Shown in pieces: positions 1-7,978 of a stretch of DNA of 64,000 nucleotides (position 1 is its first letter; each line of letters begins with the position of its first letter). Origin of the DNA: Sphingomicrobium sediminis. GTDB lineage: Bacteria; Pseudomonadota; Alphaproteobacteria; Sphingomonadales; Sphingomonadaceae. A program made the translations under genes and the position numbers. The notes beneath the pieces were generated by a model. That model ran no database searches and was not told the origin of the DNA. It saw only the letters and a program-made list of their open reading frames with translations. The stretch is taken from NCBI RefSeq assembly GCF_023805295.1, contig NZ_JAMSHT010000001.1, positions 1,922,001 through 1,986,000 of the forward strand, in the 5' to 3' direction.

Positions 1-1295
1 CGCCGGCCCGACCGGTCATCGCCAATCGCAACGTGATGATGGCGATGCTCGTCATCGCCTACACGCTCAATTTCATCGACCGGCAGATCATCGGTATCCT
101 TGCCGAGCCGATCAAGACCGACCTCGGCCTGACGGATGGCCAGCTCGGCTGGATGGGCGGCACGGCCTTTGCGTTGTTCTACACCATCCTGGCGATCCCG
201 CTGGCGATGCTCGCGGACCGCAAGAATCGCAGTTGGATCATCGCCATCGGCCTCACCGTCTGGAGCGCCGCGACGGCGATTTGCGGCCTGGCCCAGAATT
301 TCTGGCAGCTCTTCCTCGCGCGCATGAGTGTCGGCGTCGGCGAAGCGGCAGGCGTGGCGCCGGCCTATTCGCTCATCAGCGATCTCTATCCGCCCGAAAA
401 GCGTAGCCGCGCTCTCGCCATTTTCTCGCTCGGAATCCCGATCGGCTCGGCGCTGGGCGTGCTGTTCGGCGGCCTGGTGGCGGCCTCGGTCGACTGGCGC
501 ACCGCTTTCATCACCATCGGCATCATCGGCGTCCTGTTCGCGCCCATTTTCAAATATTTCGTCCGCGATCCCGGCCATGGCCATTCGACCAAGCCGCTTG
601 CCGGCGAGGAGCCCGACCGTAGCGAAGCCGCACCGACGGCCGATGCGCCCAAGATCGGCGAGGTCTTCAAGACCATCGCTGCCAAACCTAGCTTCTGGTT
701 TCTCGCATTCGGTGCGGGCCTCGCCAGCATGGCGGGCTATGGCTTTGCCTTCTGGATGCCGAGCTTCCTCGCCCGCAGCTTCGAACTCGGACTGGTTGAG
801 CGTAGCTGGCTGTTCGCGGGCATCCTCTTCTTCGGCGGTGCTGCCGGCATCTATGGCGGCGGCGTGCTGGGCGACCGGCTCGGCTCGCGCGCGGTGGGCG
901 GCTATGCCAAGCTCATCTCGATCGCCTTCGTGATCACCTTGCCGGCCTATTTGCTCGCATTTTCGAGCACGAGCCTGTGGGTCGCTTTCCTCCTCTTCCT
1001 CATTCCCACCGCGCTGGGCCTGATGTGGCTGGGGCCGATCGTCACGGCGGTCACCAAGCTGGTGCCCGCCAACATGCGCGCGACTGCCTCGGCGCTGTTC
1101 CTGTTCATCAATAACCTCCTCGGTCTCGGCCTCGGGTCGCCGCTCATCGGCGAGATTAGCGATGCGCTGACGCCCATCTATGGCGACGAGGCGCTGCGTT
1201 ACTCGGCAATGGCAACGACCCTGGTCTATGCGGGCGCGGCCTTGTTGATGGCATTGGCCGCAAAAAGGCTTCACCGCGACGTCGTCGAGGCCTAG
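1..1295 (+). CDS. MFS transporter, 5' end outside window
   Basis: This is a 12-helix major facilitator permease of the Spinster-like/anion-cation symporter type in the inner membrane; the substrate cannot be read from sequence. The reading frame is open to the first base of the window, so the true start may lie upstream; the first ATG is at 33. The N-terminal helix carries FIDRQIIG, the loop between helices 2 and 3 carries the MFS motif A remnant LADRKNR, and a hydrophilic central loop (about residues 185-210, rich in E, D and A) separates the two six-helix halves. The C-terminus ends in a charged tail. It is followed by a short gap and an independently promoted gene. The family call is secure; a role is not. 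Confidence 0.85.
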   Translation, partial: PARPVIANRNVMMAMLVIAYTLNFIDRQIIGILAEPIKTDLGLTDGQLGWMGGTAFALFYTILAIPLAMLADRKNRSWIIAIGLTVWSAATAICGLAQNFWQLFLARMSVGVGEAAGVAPAYSLISDLYPPEKRSRALAIFSLGIPIGSALGVLFGGLVAASVDWRTAFITIGIIGVLFAPIFKYFVRDPGHGHSTKPLAGEEPDRSEAAPTADAPKIGEVFKTIAAKPSFWFLAFGAGLASMAGYGFAFWMPSFLARSFELGLVERSWLFAGILFFGGAAGIYGGGVLGDRLGSRAVGGYAKLISIAFVITLPAYLLAFSSTSLWVAFLLFLIPTALGLMWLGPIVTAVTKLVPANMRATASALFLFINNLLGLGLGSPLIGEISDALTPIYGDEALRYSAMATTLVYAGAALLMALAAKRLHRDVVEA

Positions 1296-1301
1296 GCCGC
1301 C

Positions 1302-1327
1302 GGAACTGGCGCAAAGCGAGCATCGTT
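1302..1327 (+). promoter_or_regulatory. Putative EcfG (general stress sigma) promoter
   Basis: GGAAC at 1302-1306 and CGTT at 1324-1327 are separated by exactly 17 bases. This matches the alphaproteobacterial EcfG-type consensus GGAAC-N16/17-CGTT. The predicted transcript start would be near 1333, about 20 bases before the ATG at 1354 and just ahead of an AAGGAGA ribosome binding site. It would drive the RcnB-like gene and probably the FAS1 lipoprotein after it. Confidence 0.7.
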
Positions 1328-1353
1328 CCTGTCTCCAAGAAGGAGACGCAACC

Positions 1354-2367
1354 ATGCGCAACATGATCTTGGCAGCTGGCGTAGCCAGCCTGGCGCTCGC
1401 CGTGCCCGCCATCGCGAGCGGCAGCGCCGACAGTGAAGAAAACATCAGCCAGGACCGTGGCAACGGCAATGGGAATGGGAACGGCAATCGCGGCAATGGC
1501 AACGGCCGCGGCAACGGCAATGCCCAAGGCAACCAGGATCGCGGTAATGATTTGCGCGAAGACCGCCGCGACCGCGCCGAGGATCGCCGCGAAGCCCGCC
1601 GCGAGCGTGTCGAGGATCGCCGCGAGGACATCCGCGATCGCCGCGAAGATGCGCGCGACCGGGCCCGCGATCGCTACGAAGACCGCCGCGACCGCTATGA
1701 TGACGGGTTCGACGCCCGCCGCGTCGTCTACGAGGCCGACCGCTATCGCTATGACGGCCGCGATCGCCGCGGCTATGTCGACGGCTGCCCTCCGGGTCTT
1801 GCCAAGAAGAATAATGGCTGCCTGCCGCCGGGCCAGGCCAAGCAGATTTACGGCCAGCGCGTGCCGGCCTCCTATGCCGACCGCCGCCTCGTCGGGCCTT
1901 ATGCCGACTGGTACGGGCGCGACAATGATTGGGAATATCGCCTCGGCCGCGAGTTCATCTATCGCATCGGCGGCGACGACCTCGTCAGCGGGCTGATCCC
2001 GCTCTACGACCGTCGCGGCTACTATTACCCGGTCGGTTCGCGTTATCCCGACGCCTATGACAGCTACAACCTGCCCTACCAGTATCGCTCATACTATCGG
2101 GACGATTATTATCGCTATGGCGACGGGGCGATCTATCGGGTCGATCCAGAGACGCAGCTGATCCAGTCGGTCGCGGCGCTCCTGACCGGAGATGTCGCGG
2201 TGGGCCAGCCGCTACCGGCCAGCTATCGTACATATAACGTGCCCTACAGCTATCGCGATCGCTATTACGACCAGCCCGACGGCTATTATCGCTATAGCGA
2301 CGGCTACATCTACCGGGTCGATCCGGAGACCATGCTGGTCGCCGAAATCGTCGACGCGGTCCTGTAG
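1354..2367 (+). CDS. RcnB-like secreted repeat protein
   Basis: This is a 337-residue exported protein. Residues 1-22 form a typical Sec signal (MRNMILAAGV... ending near AIA-SGS). An Asn/Gly-rich stretch follows (about 35-60), then a highly charged Arg/Asp/Glu segment built of DRRED-type repeats (about 65-125). The C-terminal half holds PPGLAKK and PPGQAKQ, typical of periplasmic RcnB-like proteins, and two copies of a Tyr-rich unit ending YRVDPET (near 2065-2163 and 2234-2340). RcnB of E. coli modulates nickel/cobalt efflux, but the resemblance here is to the domain only, and no metal transporter lies nearby. It sits behind an EcfG-type promoter, which suggests stress induction. The start is fixed by AAGGAGA 8 bases upstream. 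Confidence 0.75.
   Translation: MRNMILAAGVASLALAVPAIASGSADSEENISQDRGNGNGNGNGNRGNGNGRGNGNAQGNQDRGNDLREDRRDRAEDRREARRERVEDRREDIRDRREDARDRARDRYEDRRDRYDDGFDARRVVYEADRYRYDGRDRRGYVDGCPPGLAKKNNGCLPPGQAKQIYGQRVPASYADRRLVGPYADWYGRDNDWEYRLGREFIYRIGGDDLVSGLIPLYDRRGYYYPVGSRYPDAYDSYNLPYQYRSYYRDDYYRYGDGAIYRVDPETQLIQSVAALLTGDVAVGQPLPASYRTYNVPYSYRDRYYDQPDGYYRYSDGYIYRVDPETMLVAEIVDAVL
1459..1533 (+). repeat. Asn/Gly-coding tandem repeat
   Basis: Imperfect GGCAAC/GGCAAT hexamers encode an NGNGNG-type linker inside the RcnB-like gene. A second degenerate repeat (GACCGCCGCGAG-like units, about 1557-1710) encodes the DRRED segment. Both are coding repeats and may be prone to length change. Confidence 0.7.
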
Positions 2368-2387
2368 AAGAGGGAAGAGATTTGATC

Positions 2388-2897
2388 ATGAAGACACGAT
2401 TGATTGCGCTTGCCGCTGCGCTCGCGCTCCCGCTTGCAGCCTGTGGTGGCAATGCGCCCGAAAGCGTGACCGAGGCCGATGCCGATCCCGGCACGCTGAG
2501 CGGCGCCATTCCTGCCGACAGCCAGTTCGCCGCTGCGATGGAGGCTGCCGGGCTTGCCAACCTGTTCGACGGACCGGAACCCTATACGGTGCTGCTGCCG
2601 CCCGACAGCGCATTTCCCGAAACGCTGCCCGAGGATGCCGAGGCGGTGGCGGAAATCGTGACGCTGCATATCCTGCCGGGTACCATCCTCGCCGAGGATC
2701 TCGTCGCTGCGCTCGACCAGAATGATGGCAGCGTGAGCCTGCCCAGCTATGGCGGGGCCAATCTCGATGTCTTGCGCGACGGCGATGCCATCCGCGTCTC
2801 GGTCGGCGGTAACAGCGTGACGCTGACGCCGGGTGAGGCAGAGCTCGAGGACGGCGCGGTCCATTCGATCGACGGCCTCCTGCAGCCGCCGGCCTGA
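2388..2897 (+). CDS. FAS1 (fasciclin) domain lipoprotein
   Basis: This is a 169-residue lipoprotein with one fasciclin domain, a fold associated with adhesion and envelope functions. The signal peptide ends in the lipobox LAAC (Cys about residue 19), so the protein should be lipid-anchored. After a short linker the FAS1 domain runs to the C-terminus, with the conserved YTVLLPPDSAF near the start, a central LHILPGT and the closing VHSIDGLL. A TTG lies six bases upstream in frame, but the ATG at 2388 is better placed after GAGGGAAGAG. It follows the RcnB-like gene by 20 bases and is probably co-transcribed from the EcfG-type promoter. Confidence 0.85.
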   Translation: MKTRLIALAAALALPLAACGGNAPESVTEADADPGTLSGAIPADSQFAAAMEAAGLANLFDGPEPYTVLLPPDSAFPETLPEDAEAVAEIVTLHILPGTILAEDLVAALDQNDGSVSLPSYGGANLDVLRDGDAIRVSVGGNSVTLTPGEAELEDGAVHSIDGLLQPPA

Positions 2898-2902
2898 CAC
2901 TT

Positions 2903-2919
2903 ACCTCCGGTCCGGAGGT
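2903..2919. promoter_or_regulatory. Perfect 17-base palindrome
   Basis: ACCTCCGGTCCGGAGGT is an 8-base perfect inverted repeat around one central T, five bases past the stop codon of the FAS1 gene. No run of T follows, so it is a weak terminator candidate. It could instead be an operator for the downstream kinase. Confidence 0.45.
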
Positions 2920-2979
2920 GAAAACCCTGTGAAATTCTACGGTTGGGTCCGGATAGGACCGGCTATGACGGGTCTTCTG

Positions 2980-3024
2980 CACTCGCACCCCTTACGCTCG
3001 CAGACAGCGTGCGGGGCGCGAGTG
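2980..3024 (+). promoter_or_regulatory. Long hairpin in leader of hybrid kinase
   Basis: CACTCGC at 2980-2986 pairs with GCGAGTG at 3018-3024. The stem continues inward with CCCC/GGGG (after one A-C mismatch) and ACGCT/AGCGT, closed by a 7-base loop. That makes 16 Watson-Crick pairs plus one G-U. The stem ends one base before the GGAGG ribosome binding site (3026-3030) of the kinase start at 3038, so folding could influence translation or stabilise the 5' end of the mRNA. Confidence 0.55.
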
Positions 3025-3037
3025 TGGAGGTTGCAAG

Positions 3038-6000
3038 ATGAAGGCAGTACCGTGCGAAGCGGGCCGTAGCCCCGACCCTGCCGAGCGGGACATGGAACCG
3101 TCCGTTTCCCGCGATCTGGTCGGCTTGGGAGCAATGATATTGCTTTTGGCGGCCGTGATTGCGCTGACCCCGTCATTCGGTGTTCCTGCTCCCCTGTCGC
3201 TGACGCTGGCAGCGGTCGGTGCGGTCGCCGCCATCGCGATTGTCTGGCAAAGGCTCAGGTCGCGCCGACACGCCTTGATGCGCGAACGCACGACCCAATG
3301 CCTCCTCACTCGAAACATTGCCGATAATTGCGGGAGGGGCGTGGTCCAGTTGACCCTCGACGGCAAACCCGTTTGGGCCAATGCCGCCTGGGAAGAGTTG
3401 ACGGGCGCGCCAGCGGATTCGTCACAATTGGACGCGCTGCGCCGACAACTGGCCCGGGATGATGCCGACCGGGTCGCCTCGCTCTGGCAACGGTGCCGGG
3501 TCACGAAGGAGCGTGCGGCGGTCGAAATCTGCTGGGCCGGACGCCGGCACGGCAGCGAACGGCAATTGCGCCTGTCCATCGATCCGTTGCTCAACGATCA
3601 TCGCTGCGAAGGATTCCTGCTCTTCATCGAGGACCGCACCGACAGGCGCCGCGATGCCGAAGCCTTGGAGACCAGCGAGGACCTTTATCGCCTCGTGACC
3701 GAGAATAGCCGTGACATCATCATCCGCATGAGCCTCGACGGCGTCCCGCTTTACGTGTCCAAGGCATCTCAGCGCGTGCTCGACCTCGCGCCCGAAGAGA
3801 TGGTGGGCACCTCGATGCGCGAGTTCGTCCATCCCGAAGACTGGAGCCTCTTCGCGCGCATCTTTTCCGACAATCTCATTGGCGACGACGCCCCCGAGCT
3901 TCGCTACCGACAGCGCCGCGCCAACGGCAAATATCTTTGGGTGGAGGCCAGTTTCCGCCCTGTCTTCGATTCCAAAAGCGGCATGGCGCGCGAGCTCGTA
4001 GCAACCCTGAGGGACATCCATCGTCGGCACCTCACCGAACAGATTGTCTACGACAGCGCGACCAAACTGCGCGAGACCAACCGCCTTCTCGTGCTCGCGG
4101 AGGAGCTGGCGCAGGTGGCGCATTGGCGGCTCGACCTGGGCGATGGCAGCCTCGATCATGGCGGGGAGTTCAACCGCATTCTCGGATTGCTCCCCGGAAA
4201 AGGCGTGAAGCTCCGTGCTGCACTGCGCCTGCTCGTCCCGGGCGACCGCAAGCGGCTGTTTGCGGCGACCCGCGAAGCGATTGCCCGGTCGGGCTCTGTC
4301 GATTGCGCAGTCGACATACGGATCGATCCCGATGAACGCCGGCACTTGCGCATCGCCATCCAGGGCGATCGTGCCCGCTCCGGTGCGCTTAATGGCATTT
4401 TCGGCGTCGTCCGCGATGTGACCGAACAGTATGAGGCCAATGCCGAACTCGTGCAGGCGCGCGACCGGGCGCAGCAGGCGGCGCGAACCAAATCGAACTT
4501 CCTCGCCACGATGAGCCATGAAATCCGCACGCCGATGACCGGCGTCCTCGGCATGATCGATCTCATGCGCGACAGCGAGGACACGACCCGGCAGCAGCAT
4601 TATCTGGAAACGCTCAAGCGCAGCGCGGACCACCTCATGACGGTGCTCGACGACATTCTCGATTTTTCCAAGATCGAAGCCGGGCACCTCGTTTTCGAGC
4701 AGCGTGATTTCAGGCTCGAGCGGCTGGTCAATGAGACTGTCGACCTGTTTGCAAGCGCGGTCCGTTCGAAGGGGCTCCAACTCGATATCGAACGAGACAT
4801 CGGCGATGCGCGGCCGGTGCAAGGCGATCCGGCTCGCTTGCGCCAGGTCCTATCGAACCTGCTGTCCAACGCGGTGAAATTCACGCCGTCGGGCAAGATC
4901 GTCGTGCGCGTCGAGGCAGGTTCGCAGATCGACCATCAGCAATGGCGCATCAGCGTGCGCGATAGCGGAATCGGGATCGCGCCCGACGCGCTCGATCAGT
5001 TGTTCCAGCCATTCACGCAGGCCGATGCGTCGACCTCGCGGCGCTTCGGTGGCACGGGTCTCGGCCTGTCGATCACGCAGGCGCTGGTCGAAGGCATGGG
5101 TGGAAAGCTGCATGTCTCGAGCGAGAAGGGCGTCGGCTCGACATTCACGGTCGAACTGGACCTGCCGGACGGTATCGAGCCCGAACAGCAAGCCGAAAAA
5201 ACGCACGCTAAAGGGATCGAGCAACCGACCCCGCGGCGCGTTCTTGTCGCTGAAGACAATCCGGTGAACCAGATGCTGGTGCGTGCCGTTCTGGCTGGCG
5301 CGGGTCATGCCGTGGAGACTGTCGGGGACGGCCGCGCGGCGGTCCGGCTCGCTAATGAAAGCCGGTTCGATGTCATCGTCATGGATATGCAGATGCCCGA
5401 ACTGGACGGATTGGCCGCGACCCGCGAAATTCGCCGCGCCGAGGGCGATAACCAGGACGTGCCGATCATCGCCTTGACCGCCGATGCCTCGCCCGAACGC
5501 CGGCGCTTCTACGAGGGCGCTGGGCTGACGGCGTTCCTGACCAAACCGATCGACCAAGCGCTCCTGATCGCCACCATCGAAGAACTGACGGCCTCCCCCC
5601 TCGACATGCAAGCAAAGGACAAAGCCGTGGACACCCAGACCAAGCGGCTTGCCGCCGACGATACGCAGGGCTGTTTTGACAAGGAAAGATTGGACGAACT
5701 TGGTGCCGCCCTCGGGGCCGCCCGGTTGGGCGATATGTTGGGGCTCTTGAAGGTGGAGCTGGAATTACGTCCCGAGCTCCTCGCGACGGCGCTCGACCAT
5801 GACGATGTGGACGAGTTGCACGACCTTGCGCACAGCCTCAAGGGCGCGGCATCTAGTGCCGGCGCTATCGCGGTCGCGAAGATTGCAGCCCAGTTGGAGC
5901 GCAGCGACGATCCGGTGGCATTGCGGGCCTTACTCGATGATCTCGATTTGGCGGTCGAGCGCACGCTGGAAGCACTGGTCGACCAAGTGCCGGCGCTCGA

Positions 6001-6043
6001 TGGTGACAATCAAACGGCAAGTGTCGCCGGCGGCGCCGCTTGA
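3038..6043 (+). CDS. Hybrid sensor histidine kinase (PAS-HisKA-HATPase-REC-HPt)
   Basis: This is a 1001-residue membrane-anchored hybrid kinase. Two short hydrophobic helices (about 28-45 and 50-68) precede three PAS-like domains (about 100-205, 222-340, 350-470). The HisKA motif SHEIRTPM places the phospho-accepting His at residue 494. The HATPase domain (about 595-705) has FGGTGLGLSI. A receiver domain starts near 732, with the phospho-acceptor Asp at 783 in MDMQMPELDG. The C-terminal HPt domain has its His at 932 in AHSLKGAA. The full phosphorelay is thus on one chain, but no partner response regulator or output gene is adjacent. The ligand is unknown. The start follows GGAGG by seven bases. 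The next gene is dnaN, separately promoted. Confidence 0.93.
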   Translation: MKAVPCEAGRSPDPAERDMEPSVSRDLVGLGAMILLLAAVIALTPSFGVPAPLSLTLAAVGAVAAIAIVWQRLRSRRHALMRERTTQCLLTRNIADNCGRGVVQLTLDGKPVWANAAWEELTGAPADSSQLDALRRQLARDDADRVASLWQRCRVTKERAAVEICWAGRRHGSERQLRLSIDPLLNDHRCEGFLLFIEDRTDRRRDAEALETSEDLYRLVTENSRDIIIRMSLDGVPLYVSKASQRVLDLAPEEMVGTSMREFVHPEDWSLFARIFSDNLIGDDAPELRYRQRRANGKYLWVEASFRPVFDSKSGMARELVATLRDIHRRHLTEQIVYDSATKLRETNRLLVLAEELAQVAHWRLDLGDGSLDHGGEFNRILGLLPGKGVKLRAALRLLVPGDRKRLFAATREAIARSGSVDCAVDIRIDPDERRHLRIAIQGDRARSGALNGIFGVVRDVTEQYEANAELVQARDRAQQAARTKSNFLATMSHEIRTPMTGVLGMIDLMRDSEDTTRQQHYLETLKRSADHLMTVLDDILDFSKIEAGHLVFEQRDFRLERLVNETVDLFASAVRSKGLQLDIERDIGDARPVQGDPARLRQVLSNLLSNAVKFTPSGKIVVRVEAGSQIDHQQWRISVRDSGIGIAPDALDQLFQPFTQADASTSRRFGGTGLGLSITQALVEGMGGKLHVSSEKGVGSTFTVELDLPDGIEPEQQAEKTHAKGIEQPTPRRVLVAEDNPVNQMLVRAVLAGAGHAVETVGDGRAAVRLANESRFDVIVMDMQMPELDGLAATREIRRAEGDNQDVPIIALTADASPERRRFYEGAGLTAFLTKPIDQALLIATIEELTASPLDMQAKDKAVDTQTKRLAADDTQGCFDKERLDELGAALGAARLGDMLGLLKVELELRPELLATALDHDDVDELHDLAHSLKGAASSAGAIAVAKIAAQLERSDDPVALRALLDDLDLAVERTLEALVDQVPALDGDNQTASVAGGAA

Positions 6044-6062
6044 AGCGCTACCCCGCCTCGAC

Positions 6063-6071
6063 TTATCCACA
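6063..6071 (+). promoter_or_regulatory. DnaA box upstream of dnaN
   Basis: TTATCCACA is an exact match to the strong DnaA-binding consensus, 78 bases before the dnaN start codon. A TATAAC element (6104-6109) lies between the two. A single box fits transcriptional control of dnaN by DnaA rather than an origin. Confidence 0.6.
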
Positions 6072-6113
6072 ATAGAAGGGCTGGCGCACCCGGCGGAGCG
6101 CGTTATAACGATA

Positions 6114-6136
6114 CCTGAAACTTCTCTTTTTTCAGG
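6114..6136 (+). promoter_or_regulatory. Hairpin in dnaN leader
   Basis: CCTGAAA (6114-6120) and TTTCAGG (6130-6136) form a perfect 7-base stem with a 9-base pyrimidine loop, ending 12 bases before the dnaN ATG. It follows a possible -10 element and so would lie in the 5' UTR. Confidence 0.4.
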
Positions 6137-6148
6137 GGCGATACAGCA

Positions 6149-7252
6149 ATGAAAGCGACGTTGGAGCGGGCGGTTCTCTTGAAGAGCCTCGGCCATGTGC
6201 AATCGGTGGTGGAGCGGCGCAACACCATCCCCATCCTCTCCAATGTCCTCATCGAAGCGAGCGAAGACGGGTCGCTTCGCCTGATGGCCACCGACCTCGA
6301 TCTGCAGGTCGACGAGAAAGTCTCGGCGGAAGTGAGCCAGGCCGGTGCGACCACCGTGCCGGCGCACACCTTCTTCGATATCGTGCGCAAGCTGCCCGAA
6401 GGCGCGCAGGTCGAACTGACCGCCAGCGACGGCAAGATGCAGGTCGTGGCCGGCCGTGCCCGGTTCAACCTGCAAACACTGCCGCGAGACGATTTCCCGG
6501 TCATCGCCGAGGGCGAGCTGCCGCACCGCTTCGAACTGCCTGCAGCGACGCTCCGCCAGATCATCGACAAGACGCGCTTCGCCATCTCGTCGGAAGAGAC
6601 GCGCTATTATTTGATGGGCATTTTCTTCCACGTTGCCGACGATGCGCTCAAGGCTGCGGCCACCGACGGCCACCGCCTTGCCCGCGTGACGGTCGAAAAG
6701 CCTGATGGCGCGGACGGCATGCCCGACATCATTGTCCCCAAGAAATGCGTCGGCGAACTGCGCAAGTTGCTCGACGAAGTCGACGGGACGGTCGAACTGT
6801 CGCTGTCCGACAGCAAGATCCGCTTCGGCCTCGGTAATGCCGTGCTCACTTCCAAGCTGATCGACGGCAAGTTCCCCGACTATAATCGCGTCATCCCGAC
6901 CGCGAACGACAAGCTGCTGAAGCTCGACCCGAAAAGCTTCATGGCCGGCGTCGATCGCGTCGCGACCATCGCCAGCGAGAAGACCCGCGCGGTCAAGATG
7001 GCGGTCGAAAATGACAAGGTCACGCTCTCGGTCACCAGCCCCGAGAACGGCGTCGCGGTCGAAGAAGTGCCCGCCGACTATCGCAATGACAGCCTCGAGA
7101 TCGGATTCAACGCGCGCTACCTCATGGACATCCTCCACGAGATCGAAGGCGACACGGTCGAAGTGCATCTCGCTGACGATGCAGCGCCCACGCTGCTGCG
7201 CGAGAATGACGACAGCCCGTCGCTCTACGTCCTGATGCCGATGCGCGTCTGA
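6149..7252 (+). CDS. dnaN: DNA polymerase III beta subunit (sliding clamp)
   Basis: This 367-residue protein is the ring-shaped processivity clamp that tethers Pol III and other enzymes to DNA. The length is normal and the three-fold clamp repeat is complete. The N-terminus starts MKATLERAVLLKSL followed by RRNTIPILSNVLIEA, and the C-terminus ends VLMPMRV, the conserved tail that forms part of the protein-binding pocket. The gene has its own leader with a DnaA box and a hairpin. Its stop overlaps the next gene's start by one base (TGATG), so it is translationally coupled to the lipoprotein gene, with recF just beyond. dnaA is not in the window. Confidence 0.98.
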   Translation: MKATLERAVLLKSLGHVQSVVERRNTIPILSNVLIEASEDGSLRLMATDLDLQVDEKVSAEVSQAGATTVPAHTFFDIVRKLPEGAQVELTASDGKMQVVAGRARFNLQTLPRDDFPVIAEGELPHRFELPAATLRQIIDKTRFAISSEETRYYLMGIFFHVADDALKAAATDGHRLARVTVEKPDGADGMPDIIVPKKCVGELRKLLDEVDGTVELSLSDSKIRFGLGNAVLTSKLIDGKFPDYNRVIPTANDKLLKLDPKSFMAGVDRVATIASEKTRAVKMAVENDKVTLSVTSPENGVAVEEVPADYRNDSLEIGFNARYLMDILHEIEGDTVEVHLADDAAPTLLRENDDSPSLYVLMPMRV

Positions 7253-7962
7253 TGCGTTTCGTTCTAGTTGCGTTTCTCGCTGCACTGACCCTCGGCGGCT
7301 GCGGCAATTCGACGGACACGGCCGAGCCCGGTGCGCTGGAATCCAGCAACGCGTCGGCAGCGGCGCTCGAGCTCGCGCAGGCCGCGCAGCCCGAAGACAT
7401 CTTTCTCGACGGCGCCGAAATCGGCTTCCGCTTGGGGCTCGCCAACGAGTTCGGCCGCGACCCCACCTATGCCCGGCGCGACGATTTTGCCGAGATCATG
7501 GCGGATATCCACGAACGCGCATGGCCCGTTTATCGCGAGTCCCTCGCCGACCGGATGCCCGAACTCTATGCCGGGCTGGCGGAAGTCTATGACGACCAGC
7601 TCAGTGTCGAGGAAATGGATCGCATCCAGACGTTCCTCGAATCCGAGACCGGCGAGAAATTCCTGCGCATGAGCCTTGGCGCCATGGAGGGTTTGTCGCC
7701 CGATGCGATCGACGGCATTGCAACGAGCAGCGACCTTGAGGCTTTCAATGCGCAGACTGGCATGAATGCCGCTGCGCAAATGAGTGCTGCGGAGCAGGCC
7801 GAAATCGTCGAGTTCGAGCGCGAGAATTACGAGGCGCTCACCCGCGTGGCAGGCCCGGCCAACCGGATGATCATGCGCTTCGGCCAGCAGCCTCCGTCAG
7901 CGGAAGTACAGGCCCGTCTCGCCGAGGTCGTGGACGAGATCAAGGCCGAACGGGGCCTCTAG
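7252..7962 (+). CDS. DUF2059-like lipoprotein
   Basis: This is a 236-residue predicted lipoprotein of unknown function. The signal peptide ends in the lipobox LGGC (Cys about residue 17). The mature part is mostly helical and acidic, and the central segment (YDDQLSVEEMDRIQTFLESETGEKFL) resembles the DUF2059 family, which is envelope-associated and uncharacterised. Its start codon overlaps the dnaN stop (TGATG), and recF begins 16 bases after its stop, so it is wedged inside the dnaN-recF unit. The job is unknown; the position may reflect only operon history. Confidence 0.7.
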   Translation: MRFVLVAFLAALTLGGCGNSTDTAEPGALESSNASAAALELAQAAQPEDIFLDGAEIGFRLGLANEFGRDPTYARRDDFAEIMADIHERAWPVYRESLADRMPELYAGLAEVYDDQLSVEEMDRIQTFLESETGEKFLRMSLGAMEGLSPDAIDGIATSSDLEAFNAQTGMNAAAQMSAAEQAEIVEFERENYEALTRVAGPANRMIMRFGQQPPSAEVQARLAEVVDEIKAERGL

Positions 7963-7978
7963 GTCGGGCGCGCAGGCC

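Noticed and set aside
6044..6148. Possible chromosomal origin near dnaN
   Set aside because: Only one DnaA box and no clustered repeats or AT-rich unwinding element; more likely gene regulation.
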